Assembly (NCBI GenBank): GCA_001914235.1
Contig: MQUF01000025.1
Coordinates: forward strand, 1 to 64,000
Length of the DNA stretch: 64,000 bases
Direction of reading: 5' to 3'
Origin: Desulfobulbaceae bacterium DB1
GTDB taxonomy: Bacteria; Desulfobacterota; Desulfobulbia; Desulfobulbales; SURF-16
The translations under genes and the position numbers were made by a program. Below, piece by piece: positions 24,069 through 32,997 of the stretch. Below the pieces are notes generated by a model. The model saw nothing but the letters and a program-made list of their open reading frames with translations, had not been told where the DNA came from and ran no database searches. Within the stretch, counting starts at the first letter, position 1. Each line of letters begins with the position of its first letter.

Positions 24069-25667
24069 ATGACATCTAAAAAAAATATTGCTGTTGTTGG
24101 AACAGGTTACTGGGGTAAAAACCTGGTACGGAATTTTCATAATCTCGGCGCCTTGCATTCTGTCTGCGACACCAATCCCGACACCCTGAGCGCATTTCTT
24201 GAGCAATATCCTGGTATAAGGGGTTTTTCCAGCTTTTCTCAGCTCTTAAATGATCCTGATATAGAGGGCATAGCACTTGCCACCCCGGCCCCGACCCATG
24301 CGAATTTGGCCAAGCAGATTCTGCTTGCCGGCAAGGATGTTTATGTTGAAAAGCCGCTCTGCCTGTCAGAGACTGAGGGCATTGAATTAAATTCCCTTGC
24401 TCGCGTCCATCAACGGGTTCTGATGGTTGGCCATTTGCTTTGGTATCATCCCGTGGTCTTAAAATTGAAAGAGCTGGTTGATGCCGGAGAACTTGGTCAG
24501 CTTCGTTATATCTATTCAAACAGGCTGAATATGGGGCTGTTGCGCAGGGAGGAAAATGTTCTCTGGTCTTTTGCCCCCCATGATATTTCCGTTGTTTTGG
24601 GTCTTGCCGGGGAGGTTCCAGAATCTGTACGGGCGCAGGGCGGTAATTTCCTCCACAAAAATATTGCCGATACCACGGTTACCCTGCTCAATTTCGCCAG
24701 TGGCATCCGGGCCCACATATTTGTGTCGTGGCTGCATCCCTTTAAAGAACAGAAACTGGTGGTGGTCGGCGAGAAGCAGATGGCGGTTTTTGATGACACG
24801 GCCCCCTGGGATGAGAAATTGCAACTCTACCCCCATTCCGTGGACTGGAAGGGGCATGTTCCTGTGGCCAATAAGGCTGAAGTGCACCTGGTTCAAGTTC
24901 CCCAGGATGAGCCTCTTCGCGCCGAGTGCGCCCATTTTCTTGAGTGCATTGAGACGCGCCAAACACCAAGGACCGACGGGGAGGAGGGCTTGCGGGTCCT
25001 CAATATTCTCAATGCCTGTCAGGCGTCCATGGATCAGGAAAAGAAAATCGTCATTGCCGCTTTCTCCGCCACTGTCACCCCGGACTATTTTGTTCATGAG
25101 ACGGCAGAGGTTGATGAGGATGTGCGCATCGGCACCGGTGCCAAAATATGGCATTTCTCACATATCCTTGCCGGCAGCAGTATCGGCCCATCCTGTAATA
25201 TCGGCCAGAATGTCGTTATCGGGCCGAATGCCCAAATCGGCAGTGGCTGCAAGATCCAGAATAATGTCTCGGTCTATGAAGGCGTGACTCTGGAGGATGA
25301 GGTTTTTTGCGGGCCCAGCATGGTTTTTACAAATGTCATGAACCCCAGGGCGGCCATTTCCCGAAAAAATGAGTTTTGCCGAACCATGGTAAGAAAAGGC
25401 GTCACCTTTGGGGCAAATTCCACCATTGTCGGCGATGTCGAGATTGGCCAATATGCCTTTATCGGCGCCGGTGCCGTGGTGGTGAAGGATGTGCCGGCCT
25501 TTGCCCTCATGGTGGGCAATCCGGCCCGGCAGATCGGCTGGATGAGCCGTTACGGCAAGCGGATGGATTTGCCTTTGGCCGGGGAGGGTGACTTCGTCTG
25601 CCCGTACACGGGAGATACCTATCAGCTCAAGGGCGATAAGGTTGTTTTGCTAACTATTAAAGGGTAA
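24069..25667 (+). CDS. Fused UDP-GlcNAcA 3-dehydrogenase / N-acetyltransferase (WlbA-WlbB type)
   Basis: A 532-residue bifunctional protein. Residues 1-325 are a Gfo/Idh/MocA oxidoreductase (NAD loop VGTGYWGKNLV near 6-16, EKPLC near 96-100), equivalent to WbpB/WlbA, which oxidises C3 of UDP-GlcNAcA. From about 338 a left-handed beta-helix of hexapeptide repeats follows (ETAEVDEDVRIGTGAKIW, GPSCNIGQNVVIGPNAQI), ending with the conserved GNPARQIGWMS, equivalent to the acetyltransferase WbpD/WlbB. In Pseudomonas these are separate genes. The intermediate 3-amino sugar is made by the aminotransferase at 25693, so the fusion holds the first and third of three consecutive steps. ATG 24069 has no strong ribosome site. 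Confidence 0.9.
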   Translation: MTSKKNIAVVGTGYWGKNLVRNFHNLGALHSVCDTNPDTLSAFLEQYPGIRGFSSFSQLLNDPDIEGIALATPAPTHANLAKQILLAGKDVYVEKPLCLSETEGIELNSLARVHQRVLMVGHLLWYHPVVLKLKELVDAGELGQLRYIYSNRLNMGLLRREENVLWSFAPHDISVVLGLAGEVPESVRAQGGNFLHKNIADTTVTLLNFASGIRAHIFVSWLHPFKEQKLVVVGEKQMAVFDDTAPWDEKLQLYPHSVDWKGHVPVANKAEVHLVQVPQDEPLRAECAHFLECIETRQTPRTDGEEGLRVLNILNACQASMDQEKKIVIAAFSATVTPDYFVHETAEVDEDVRIGTGAKIWHFSHILAGSSIGPSCNIGQNVVIGPNAQIGSGCKIQNNVSVYEGVTLEDEVFCGPSMVFTNVMNPRAAISRKNEFCRTMVRKGVTFGANSTIVGDVEIGQYAFIGAGAVVVKDVPAFALMVGNPARQIGWMSRYGKRMDLPLAGEGDFVCPYTGDTYQLKGDKVVLLTIKG

Positions 25668-25692
25668 TTGAGGGCTCTTGCTGCCGAATATT

Positions 25693-26874
25693 ATGAAATC
25701 AATCGAATTTATCGATCTTGCTGCCCAACAGAAAGTTATAAGAGAGAAGGTGGAGCGGAACATCTCCGCAGTCCTTGACCATGGTCGTTACATTCTGGGT
25801 CCGGAAGTTGCGGAGCTGGAGAAGAGACTGGCAGACTTTGTCGGTGTCAAGCACTGTGTCGGCGTTGCCAATGGCACCGACGCCCTGCTCATGGCCCTGA
25901 TGGCCAAAGGTATTGGTCCGGGTGATGCCGTGTTCACCACCCCGTTTACCTTTATTGCCACGGCTGAGGTGGTTTCTCTCCTCGGTGCTACGCCAGTATT
26001 TGTTGATATTGATCCGCGCACCTATAATATTGACCCGGAGCAGCTTGGCCGGGCAATTAAGGCTGTGCAGGAATGTGATGCTTCCGAGCACCCTTTGCCC
26101 CTGGCTGATGACGGATCCCCCTTGGCGCTTACTCCCAAGGCGATAATCCCGGTGGACCTTTTTGGCCTGCCTGCTGATTATGAACCCATCATGGCGCTGG
26201 CGCGACAATACGGCCTGTACGTTGTCGAGGATGCCGCCCAGGGGCTTGGCGGCATATACAAGGGCAGGCAGGCCGGTGGTTTTGGCCATATCGGCACCAC
26301 GAGTTTTTTTCCGGCAAAACCACTGGGCTGTTATGGCGACGGCGGCGCCGTGTTCACCGATGACGATGGGCTGGCGGATATTATCCGTTCCATTCGGGTC
26401 CACGGCAAGGGCACGGATAAGTATGACAATATCCGGCTGGGTCTTAATGCGCGCCTCCACACCCTGCAAGCGGCAATCTTGTTGCCCAAGCTTGAGATCT
26501 TTCCTGCCGAGATTGAGGCCAGGCAAAGGGTGGCCCAGAGGTATACCGACGGGTTGAAGAAGTGCGACACTCTGGTGGTGCCCCATGTTCCCGAGGGCTG
26601 TCAATCTGTCTGGGCCCAATACACCCTGCTTGCCGAGGACAGGGGCACGGTTCAGGAAGCACTCAAGGCCAAGGGGGTGCCCACGGCGATCTATTATGGC
26701 CGTTGCCTGCATCTGCAACCCGCCTATGCAAACTTGCACTATAAGGTCGGTGATTTTCCTGTGGGTGAGACAAGTTCCGCCAATGTATTCAGTCTGCCCA
26801 TGCACCCCTATTTGGACAATGAAACAATAGATTACATAGTCGAGGCTGTCTGTTCCGCAATGCAGGCGAGGTAA
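25693..26874 (+). CDS. wbpE: UDP-3-keto-GlcNAcA aminotransferase (WbpE/WlbC type)
   Basis: A 393-residue PLP aminotransferase of the DegT/DnrJ/EryC1/StrS family. The start MKSIEFIDLAAQQKVIREKV and HGRYILGPEV match the WbpE subgroup. The internal-aldimine lysine is K209 in FFPAKPLGCYGDGG, and the aspartate binding the pyridine nitrogen is in VVEDAAQGLGG near 178-188. An insertion of some 20 residues near 130-150 is not part of a repeat. It transfers an amino group to C3 of UDP-3-keto-GlcNAcA, between the two activities of the preceding fusion gene, which ends 25 bases upstream. A TTG at 25678 is an alternative start. Confidence 0.9.
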   Translation: MKSIEFIDLAAQQKVIREKVERNISAVLDHGRYILGPEVAELEKRLADFVGVKHCVGVANGTDALLMALMAKGIGPGDAVFTTPFTFIATAEVVSLLGATPVFVDIDPRTYNIDPEQLGRAIKAVQECDASEHPLPLADDGSPLALTPKAIIPVDLFGLPADYEPIMALARQYGLYVVEDAAQGLGGIYKGRQAGGFGHIGTTSFFPAKPLGCYGDGGAVFTDDDGLADIIRSIRVHGKGTDKYDNIRLGLNARLHTLQAAILLPKLEIFPAEIEARQRVAQRYTDGLKKCDTLVVPHVPEGCQSVWAQYTLLAEDRGTVQEALKAKGVPTAIYYGRCLHLQPAYANLHYKVGDFPVGETSSANVFSLPMHPYLDNETIDYIVEAVCSAMQAR

Positions 26875-26941
26875 CACGGTTGAGCCGCCAATGGGTGTTT
26901 CTTGTGCGTTGAGCCTGGCGAAACGCCGCAATCGAACGTGC

Positions 26942-28289
26942 CGTCATTGCGAGCGAAGCGAAGCAATCCAGGAACCAGCAGGAGCCTCGGAGTTAAAAAC
27001 CTTCTGGACTGCCGCGTCGCTCCGCTCCTCGCAGTGACGTACACAAAAGGCACGTCATTGCGAGCGAAGCGCGGCAATCCAGGAAACAGCAGGAGCCACG
27101 GAGTTAAAAACCTTCTGGACTGCCACGTCGCTCCGCTCCTCGCAGTGACGTTTGTAAAAGTGCCGTCATTGCGAGCGAAGCGTGGCAATCCAGGAACCAG
27201 CAGGAGCCCCCCGGAGTTAAAAACCTTCCGGACTGCCACGTCGCTCCGCTCCTCGCAGTGACGCAGCAGGCGGCGGCAAGGAGGTGAGCTGAATATGGCA
27301 AAGCAGCCGGCAGTCTATATAATGGCCAGTCGTCGCAACGGCACACTGTATACAGGTGTAACCTCAAATTTGGTGAAACGGGTTTGGGAGCACAAGAGTG
27401 ATGTGGTACCGGGTTTTACACGGCGTCATGCTGTCCATCTGCTCGTCTATTATGAGCTTTTTGATAGCATGGAGGCCGCCATAACGAGGGAGAAACAGAT
27501 AAAGGCAGGTTCACGGGCCAAAAAATTACGCCTCATCGAATCTATGAATAGTGAGTGGCATGATCTGTATGAGACGATTTTGTGAAAGATTCTGGGCTGC
27601 CGCGTCGCTCCACTCCTCGCAGTGACGTTTGTAATGTGCCGTCATTGCGAGCGAAGCGCGGCAATCCAGAAAGCAGCGAGAGCCCCCGGAGTCAAAAACC
27701 TTCTGGACTGCCACGTCGCTCCGCTCCTCGCAGTGACGTTTGCAAAAGTGCCGTCATTGCGAGCGAAGCGCGGCAATCCAGAAAGCAGCGAGAGCCCCCG
27801 GAGTCAAAAATCTTCTGGACTGCCGCGTCGCTCCGCTCCTCGCAGTGACGTTTGTAATGTGCCGTCATTGCGAGCGAAGCGAAGCAATCCAGGAACCAGC
27901 GAGAGCCCCCGGAGTTAAAACCTCTGGACTGCCACGTCGTTCCGCTCCTCGCAGTGACGTTTGCAAAAGTGCCGTCATTGCGAGCGAAGCGCGGCAATCC
28001 AGGAACCAACTGGGCCCCCGGAGTTAAAAATCTTCTGGACTGCCGCGTCGCTCCGCTCCTCGCAGTGACGTTTGTAAAAGTGCCGTCATTGCGAGCGGAG
28101 CGCGGCAATCCAGGAACCAGCGAGAGCCCCCGGAGTCAAAACCTCTGGACTGCTGCGTCGCTCCGCTCCTCGCAGTGACGTTTGTAAAAGTGCCGTCATT
28201 GCGAGCGGAGCGCGGCAATCCAGGAACCAGCAGGAGCCTCGGAGTCAAAACCTCTGGACTGCCGCGTCACTTCTTTCCTCGCAGTGACG
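26942..28289. repeat. Array of about 100-bp GTCATTGCGAG palindromic units
   Basis: Nine complete units start at 26942, 27053, 27164, 27640, 27752, 27863, 27973, 28084 and 28194. Each begins CGTCATTGCGAGCGAAGCG, has GGCAATCCAG soon after, then a variable middle (AGCAGGAGCC or AGCGAGAGCCCCCGGAGT), and ends CTGGACTGCC...CTCCTCGCAGTGACG; the two ends are imperfect inverted repeats. A right half alone lies at 27592-27627. Spacers of 10-14 bases (TTTGTAAAAGTGC type) separate the units. The GIY-YIG gene lies inside the array. Single copies or halves recur at 22120, 45262, 47080 and 52862. Confidence 0.95.
27295..27585 (+). CDS. GIY-YIG nuclease domain protein inside repeat array
   Basis: A 96-residue single-domain GIY-YIG endonuclease-fold protein of the small YhbQ-like kind. 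The two short motifs are V7-Y8-I9 and L18-Y19-T20-G21 with the expected spacing, followed by the catalytic arginine R29, H33 and the metal-binding glutamate E66 in REKQIKAG. It has the strongest ribosome site in the area (AAGGAGGTGA, 27279-27288) seven bases before its ATG. Repeat units end 31 bases upstream, and the stop is followed after seven bases by a right-half repeat, so it looks like cargo of the repeat element itself. It might nick the palindromes or homologous sites; that is inference. Confidence 0.9.
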   Translation: MAKQPAVYIMASRRNGTLYTGVTSNLVKRVWEHKSDVVPGFTRRHAVHLLVYYELFDSMEAAITREKQIKAGSRAKKLRLIESMNSEWHDLYETIL

Positions 28290-28401
28290 ATGAAAAACAA
28301 CGGCTATCAATAACAAACTGTGGCTGAAGTCGTAAAACAAACCAAACACGCGCGAAGAAAAGCCCTAACTTTGACACTGTAATCAGAAAAAAAGGTCTGA
28401 A

Positions 28402-29709
28402 ATGCTAACCAACTTATTGGATAAATTGAAAAGAAAAGAGGCAACCATTGGCATAGTCGGCCTTGGTTACGTCGGTCTTCCTCTTATGCTGCGTTATGTC
28501 GAGGTGGGTTTTCGGGTCCTCGGCCTTGATATTGATGAAGAGAAAATATCCAGCCTCAATGGCGGCGAAAGCTATATCAAACATATCGCCTCAGAACGCA
28601 TCAAGCAGGTTGTTGAGGCGGGGATGTTTGAGGCGACAAGCGATTTTGCCAGGGCCACCAATGTCGATGCCCTCCTGATCTGCGTGCCCACCCCCCTTAC
28701 CAAGTATCGTGAGCCGGACCTCTCCTATGTCACGGGCACCCTTGATTCCCTCCTGCCCTATCTTCGGGCCGGCCAGGTCGTCAGCCTGGAGAGCACAACC
28801 TATCCCGGCACCACCGATGAAGTTTTAAAACCCAGGATTGAAAATCAAAATCTCACGGTGGGCACGGATATCTTCCTTGTCTATTCCCCGGAGCGTGAGG
28901 ACCCGGCCAATGGCAGTTTCACCACACGAACCATTCCCAAGGTTTGCGGCGGCGATACGGACAGCTGTTTACAGGCAGGTGTCGCCCTCTATGAGCAGGT
29001 GATCGACCAGGTGGTGCCGGTATCTTCCACCAAGGCCGCCGAGATGACCAAACTGCTTGAAAATATCTATCGGGCAGTCAATATCGGCCTTGTCAATGAA
29101 CTGAAGATAGTAGCCGACAAAATGGGTATCGATATCTGGGAGGTGATCAACGCTGCCGCCACCAAGCCTTTCGGGTACACGCCTTTTTACCCTGGCCCTG
29201 GCCTGGGCGGCCACTGCATTCCCATCGACCCCTTTTACCTGACCTGGAAGGCCCGTGAGTATGGCCTGCATACGAGGTTTATTGAACTTGCCGGTGAAGT
29301 CAACACCGCCATGCCGGAATGGGTGGTGGGCAAGATTATGGATGCCCTCAATGACAGGGGCAAGGCGCTCCACGGCGCCAAGATCCTGGTGCTTGGCATT
29401 GCCTATAAAAAGAATGTGGATGATATGCGCGAGTCGCCTTCCGTGGAGCTGATGGATCTCCTTAAGAAAAAAGGCACTGAAGTGCTCTACGCAGACCCGT
29501 TTGTGCCGAGATTCCCACCAATGCGTAAATATGCATTTGATCTGGCATCCACTACCTTGACCCCGGCAATTATAGAACAGGTGGACTGTGTGCTGCTTGC
29601 CACGGATCATGATGATTTTGATTATCAGATGATCGCCAGACACGCGCAGCTGATTGTTGATACCCGTGGTGTCTTTGATGGCGAGCTGCCGAATGTGGTG
29701 AAGGCCTGA
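28402..29709 (+). CDS. wbpA: UDP-N-acetylglucosamine 6-dehydrogenase
   Basis: A 435-residue nucleotide-sugar dehydrogenase of the WbpA/Wlb type that oxidises UDP-GlcNAc to UDP-GlcNAcA in two NAD-dependent steps. The NAD loop is [14 protein letters not shown] at 17-30, the active-site cysteine is C272 in [12 protein letters not shown], and [11 protein letters not shown] and YSPERED lie in between at the usual spacing. It provides the first step of the UDP-ManNAc3NAcA pathway completed by the genes at 24069, 25693 and 40519. The repeat array separates it from the first two. Ribosome site AAAGGTCTG upstream is moderate. Confidence 0.93.
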   Translation: MLTNLLDKLKRKEATIGIVGLGYVGLPLMLRYVEVGFRVLGLDIDEEKISSLNGGESYIKHIASERIKQVVEAGMFEATSDFARATNVDALLICVPTPLTKYREPDLSYVTGTLDSLLPYLRAGQVVSLESTTYPGTTDEVLKPRIENQNLTVGTDIFLVYSPEREDPANGSFTTRTIPKVCGGDTDSCLQAGVALYEQVIDQVVPVSSTKAAEMTKLLENIYRAVNIGLVNELKIVADKMGIDIWEVINAAATKPFGYTPFYPGPGLGGHCIPIDPFYLTWKAREYGLHTRFIELAGEVNTAMPEWVVGKIMDALNDRGKALHGAKILVLGIAYKKNVDDMRESPSVELMDLLKKKGTEVLYADPFVPRFPPMRKYAFDLASTTLTPAIIEQVDCVLLATDHDDFDYQMIARHAQLIVDTRGVFDGELPNVVKA

Positions 29710-29743
29710 GCAGAGAAGATGGCTTTTTCCTGAGAACGATGAT

Positions 29744-31000
29744 GTGACCAGCGTGAAGCAAATGTGTAAAGAAATCTGGACACTACCGTCATTTTTGCCG
29801 CAGTGGAAGCAATGCTGGCCGATGTTTTTAGGGCTGCTCCTGCTTGGCGGTTGCCAGTACGACGCTTTCGTGGAGCAAAAGCCGGTCAGTTTCAACGGTA
29901 ATTTTCTTTTCTATAATGCCCCTGCTGCTCAACGGATTCCCGGTACCTCAACAGAGTATGTGTCCTATGTGAATCGATGGGGAGCAGTAATGGTTACTGA
30001 GCTGATTGTCAAAAACAATCGCACACGGATAATTACTGAGGAAATTGTTCATGAGTACACCAATAGTATCAATTATGACAGGGGGTACGCGGATGATCAC
30101 GCAGCCCCAGCCCTTCTGTTTGATACAAGCGAAAACCGCTTGCTGGTGGCTACCGCTTATCATGGTTCAGATTTGTTTCTCTACGAAAAGAAACTGGGCC
30201 TGAACGAGTCGTTTAGACTCGTTCAACATATACCTGGCCGTTACACCTATCCTCGCTTCATTGAATACCGGGGGAAAACATATCTTTTCCTGCGCAATCA
30301 GTCGCCAGGAAAGCTGTTGGGTCATCTGGTTGTGAGGAGTAGTCTTGATAATTTTACGGCCGAGCAAGTCGTCATCCCGTCGGATGAAGGTCACGTCATC
30401 TATGCCTCCGTGCCGGCCTTGTTCCATGACGGGGTAATGATCCAATATTCCACCCATTCCTATGAAACCGAAGACCTCGAGGGCTGGAATTTGGCACATT
30501 ACGATCCCGAAAGCGGTAAAGTTGTCCGATCAGCAGACTTCTCCTCTTTCATCCCGATGACCTGTGTGAGCAATCGGCCAACGGGAATCGCTGTTTCCGG
30601 GGGTAAGGTGCTCATGGCAACCGCCTGCTTCGAGCCTGGGTATAAGACAAAAAAAAACAGTGAACGTTTCTTCAGCCGTGAGAATTATATACGAATTCTT
30701 CAGGTTGACCTCAATACGCTCGATGCCAATGATACCAAGCTGCTGCACGATGCGGTCGCAGTTGCGCCATACTACCACACCAGTGTTGCCGTGCATGAAG
30801 ACGGCACCTGGCTGTACTTTGACGGCAAGGATATTCGTTCCAACCGATTGGTGCCGGCTGCATGCCGTACCCCCGAACCCCCTCGTGTGCGAATGTATCC
30901 AAACCTGACCGATGACGCACTTTATTACGCCAGCCCACATCAGGACTTCTACCAGATTCGCAATTTTCAGAATGCCCTGTACCGCTGTAGTCGATATTAG
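29744..31000 (+). CDS. Predicted lipoprotein, glycan locus, unknown
   Basis: A 418-residue exported protein with a lipobox: hydrophobic FLGLLLLGGC ends in C37, the probable lipidation site. The mature protein alternates beta-strand patterns with aromatic turns (for example WGAVMVTELIV, YTYPRFIEYRGKTYLFLRN, ASVPALFHDG), which suggests a beta-propeller such as those in carbohydrate-binding proteins with BNR-type blades. No catalytic motif was found. It begins at GTG 29744 (ATG 29762 alternative), 34 bases after wbpA, and precedes the acyltransferase. A role in recognising or processing the exported polysaccharide is inference from position. Confidence 0.65.
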   Translation: MTSVKQMCKEIWTLPSFLPQWKQCWPMFLGLLLLGGCQYDAFVEQKPVSFNGNFLFYNAPAAQRIPGTSTEYVSYVNRWGAVMVTELIVKNNRTRIITEEIVHEYTNSINYDRGYADDHAAPALLFDTSENRLLVATAYHGSDLFLYEKKLGLNESFRLVQHIPGRYTYPRFIEYRGKTYLFLRNQSPGKLLGHLVVRSSLDNFTAEQVVIPSDEGHVIYASVPALFHDGVMIQYSTHSYETEDLEGWNLAHYDPESGKVVRSADFSSFIPMTCVSNRPTGIAVSGGKVLMATACFEPGYKTKKNSERFFSRENYIRILQVDLNTLDANDTKLLHDAVAVAPYYHTSVAVHEDGTWLYFDGKDIRSNRLVPAACRTPEPPRVRMYPNLTDDALYYASPHQDFYQIRNFQNALYRCSRY

Positions 31001-31045
31001 CAACAAAGTATTGAAAACCTTTCTAATTGTACCAAGATATATGGA

Positions 31046-32932
31046 ATGTTGATGAGAATGAATAGTATAGAAAGGTTGAAACCAGCATTCCGCACTGACA
31101 TTCAAGGTCTCAGGGCCATAGCGATTCTGGCGGTTATCGTCTTTCACTATAATGCCGAGCTTCTTCCCGGTGGTTTCATTGGTGTTGATCTGTTTTTGGT
31201 GATATCCGGCTATCTGATAACATCGATTCTCATCAGTAAAAAAGAGTCAGGTCAGAATTTTTCGCAAATACTGGGGAATTTCTACTTCAGCAGGCTCAAA
31301 AGGATAGCCCCGGCATACTATTTTGTGCTGGTAGTTGTATCAGTTGCTGCGGCGATATTGTTTATCCCTGCTGATTTTTCCTACTACGAAGATAGTCTGG
31401 AGAAATCATTATATTTTGTCAGCAATACTTATTTCGCCGGATTCGGGGATTATTTTGCACCGGCTACCTCTGAATTGCCTTTGCTGCATACCTGGGCATT
31501 GGCAGTGGAGATGCAGTTTTATCTCCTCATGCCGTGTATTGTTCTTTTTGTCCCAGTCAAATGGTTACAACGGCTGACACCCCTCTTCATAGTAGGCTTG
31601 ACGTTTTTGGCTGAGTATATGATCCGGGTCGCCGGAGAAGAGCAAAGCACATATTACGCCCTTTATGCCCGTGTGCCGGAATTTTTGATAGGAGGTTGGC
31701 TGGCTTTACACAAGATCGGCACTCACTGGTCCGAACGAAGAGCAAGCCTTACGGCATTTGCCGGGCTTGTCCTGATCCTGATAGCAGCGACTTATATCAC
31801 CGCAGACGTGCCTTTCCCGGGATTGTTGGCCTTGGTGCCCTCCATTGGCGCGGCCTTGGTCATCTGTGGCGGCAAGGGCTGGCCGTCGAAATTCTTGTCG
31901 TTACCGATACTGGTCTGGTTTGGGGCTATTTCGTATTCTTTGTACCTTTGGCACTGGCCGGTATTGGCCTTCTTGCGCTATTATTCAGGCACCTACCAGC
32001 TCGACGTAACCCTGTCGGCTGTTTTTGTTGTTGCGACCCTGATCCTGTCTTCTTGTACCCACTACTTTGTTGAACAAGTGTTCCGAACTCGTTTGACATC
32101 GGCGCGGGTTCTGGTGCCGGTGGCAATGGCACTTGTAGTAATCGTGGCCCCAATCAAACAGGTGTCATCGATCATAAACAAGAAATTGCTGGAGCCGTTG
32201 CCCGTTGAGTTGACACGATATGCTGACCCGGATGATATCTGCCATGGCACGATAAATGGCACCTGTCTGCGCGGAATAGACCGGGATGACACTGACATTC
32301 TGGTCTTGGGTGACTCTCATGCCGCCATGCTCAACCACTTCTTTGATGCAGTTGGCGAGGAATTGGGGATCACGGCAAGGGTTATTACAGGCAGCAGCTG
32401 TGTGACAATCCCTGGTTTTGATTATCAGAGGATTGCCAAGTGGGCCCAGGACCCCTGCAAAGAGCAAATAGCTACTGTGGAGAATTATCTGGATTCAGCC
32501 TCGATCATATTTGTTGCAGCAAAATGGAGCCGGCACACGCAGAGTACCGATTTTATGAATGCCTTACAGGATTTTTTGGAAACAAGATCCATAATGAAAG
32601 GCCAAATTATTCTTCTCTCCCAGATACCCAGGTTTGCGAAAGATCCTTTGCGGGCACAGAGGTTTGAGTTTTTGAATATTCCGTCATCATTGCCAAGGGA
32701 TGGACATTATTTGGAGGCCAATCACATGATTAAGCAATTGGCCGCTCACTATCAGCACGTTCGATTTTTAGACCTGACAAAGTTACCCCTGTTTGACGCG
32801 GCCCCAATATATGAGGGGCAGCTGATATACCACGATGAGCACCATCTCAACGAGGTCGGATCGAAAATCTACGGCCGCCAGGCCATTTCTCATCTGCGGA
32901 ATCTTGGTTTCTTTGATTCTGCCAAAAGGTAA
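31046..32932 (+). CDS. OafA/OatA-type acyltransferase with SGNH domain
   Basis: A 628-residue membrane acyltransferase. Residues 1-370 form the ten-helix AT3 domain with the signature FRTDIQGLRAIAILAVIVFH near 15-34, the conserved GGFIGVDLFLVISGYLIT and the RRL-like FSRLKRIAPAY. The C-terminal periplasmic part is an SGNH hydrolase-fold domain with the nucleophile in VLGDSHAAM and the catalytic Asp-His in DEHHLNEVGS. Proteins with this architecture O-acetylate O-antigen or peptidoglycan sugars. Two more ATGs (31052, 31058) are in frame near the start. It belongs to the polysaccharide transcription unit. Confidence 0.92.
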   Translation: MLMRMNSIERLKPAFRTDIQGLRAIAILAVIVFHYNAELLPGGFIGVDLFLVISGYLITSILISKKESGQNFSQILGNFYFSRLKRIAPAYYFVLVVVSVAAAILFIPADFSYYEDSLEKSLYFVSNTYFAGFGDYFAPATSELPLLHTWALAVEMQFYLLMPCIVLFVPVKWLQRLTPLFIVGLTFLAEYMIRVAGEEQSTYYALYARVPEFLIGGWLALHKIGTHWSERRASLTAFAGLVLILIAATYITADVPFPGLLALVPSIGAALVICGGKGWPSKFLSLPILVWFGAISYSLYLWHWPVLAFLRYYSGTYQLDVTLSAVFVVATLILSSCTHYFVEQVFRTRLTSARVLVPVAMALVVIVAPIKQVSSIINKKLLEPLPVELTRYADPDDICHGTINGTCLRGIDRDDTDILVLGDSHAAMLNHFFDAVGEELGITARVITGSSCVTIPGFDYQRIAKWAQDPCKEQIATVENYLDSASIIFVAAKWSRHTQSTDFMNALQDFLETRSIMKGQIILLSQIPRFAKDPLRAQRFEFLNIPSSLPRDGHYLEANHMIKQLAAHYQHVRFLDLTKLPLFDAAPIYEGQLIYHDEHHLNEVGSKIYGRQAISHLRNLGFFDSAKR

Positions 32933-32997
32933 TTTTATTAATTTTGAAGGTAGCAGCTGTCCAAGAGCAGCGGCTTTTTGCCTGGTTTCAATAATTC

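Noticed and set aside
26942-28289. CRISPR array
   Set aside because: Units are about 100 bp and palindromic, the spacers are short (10-14 bp) and nearly identical, and no cas gene is near.
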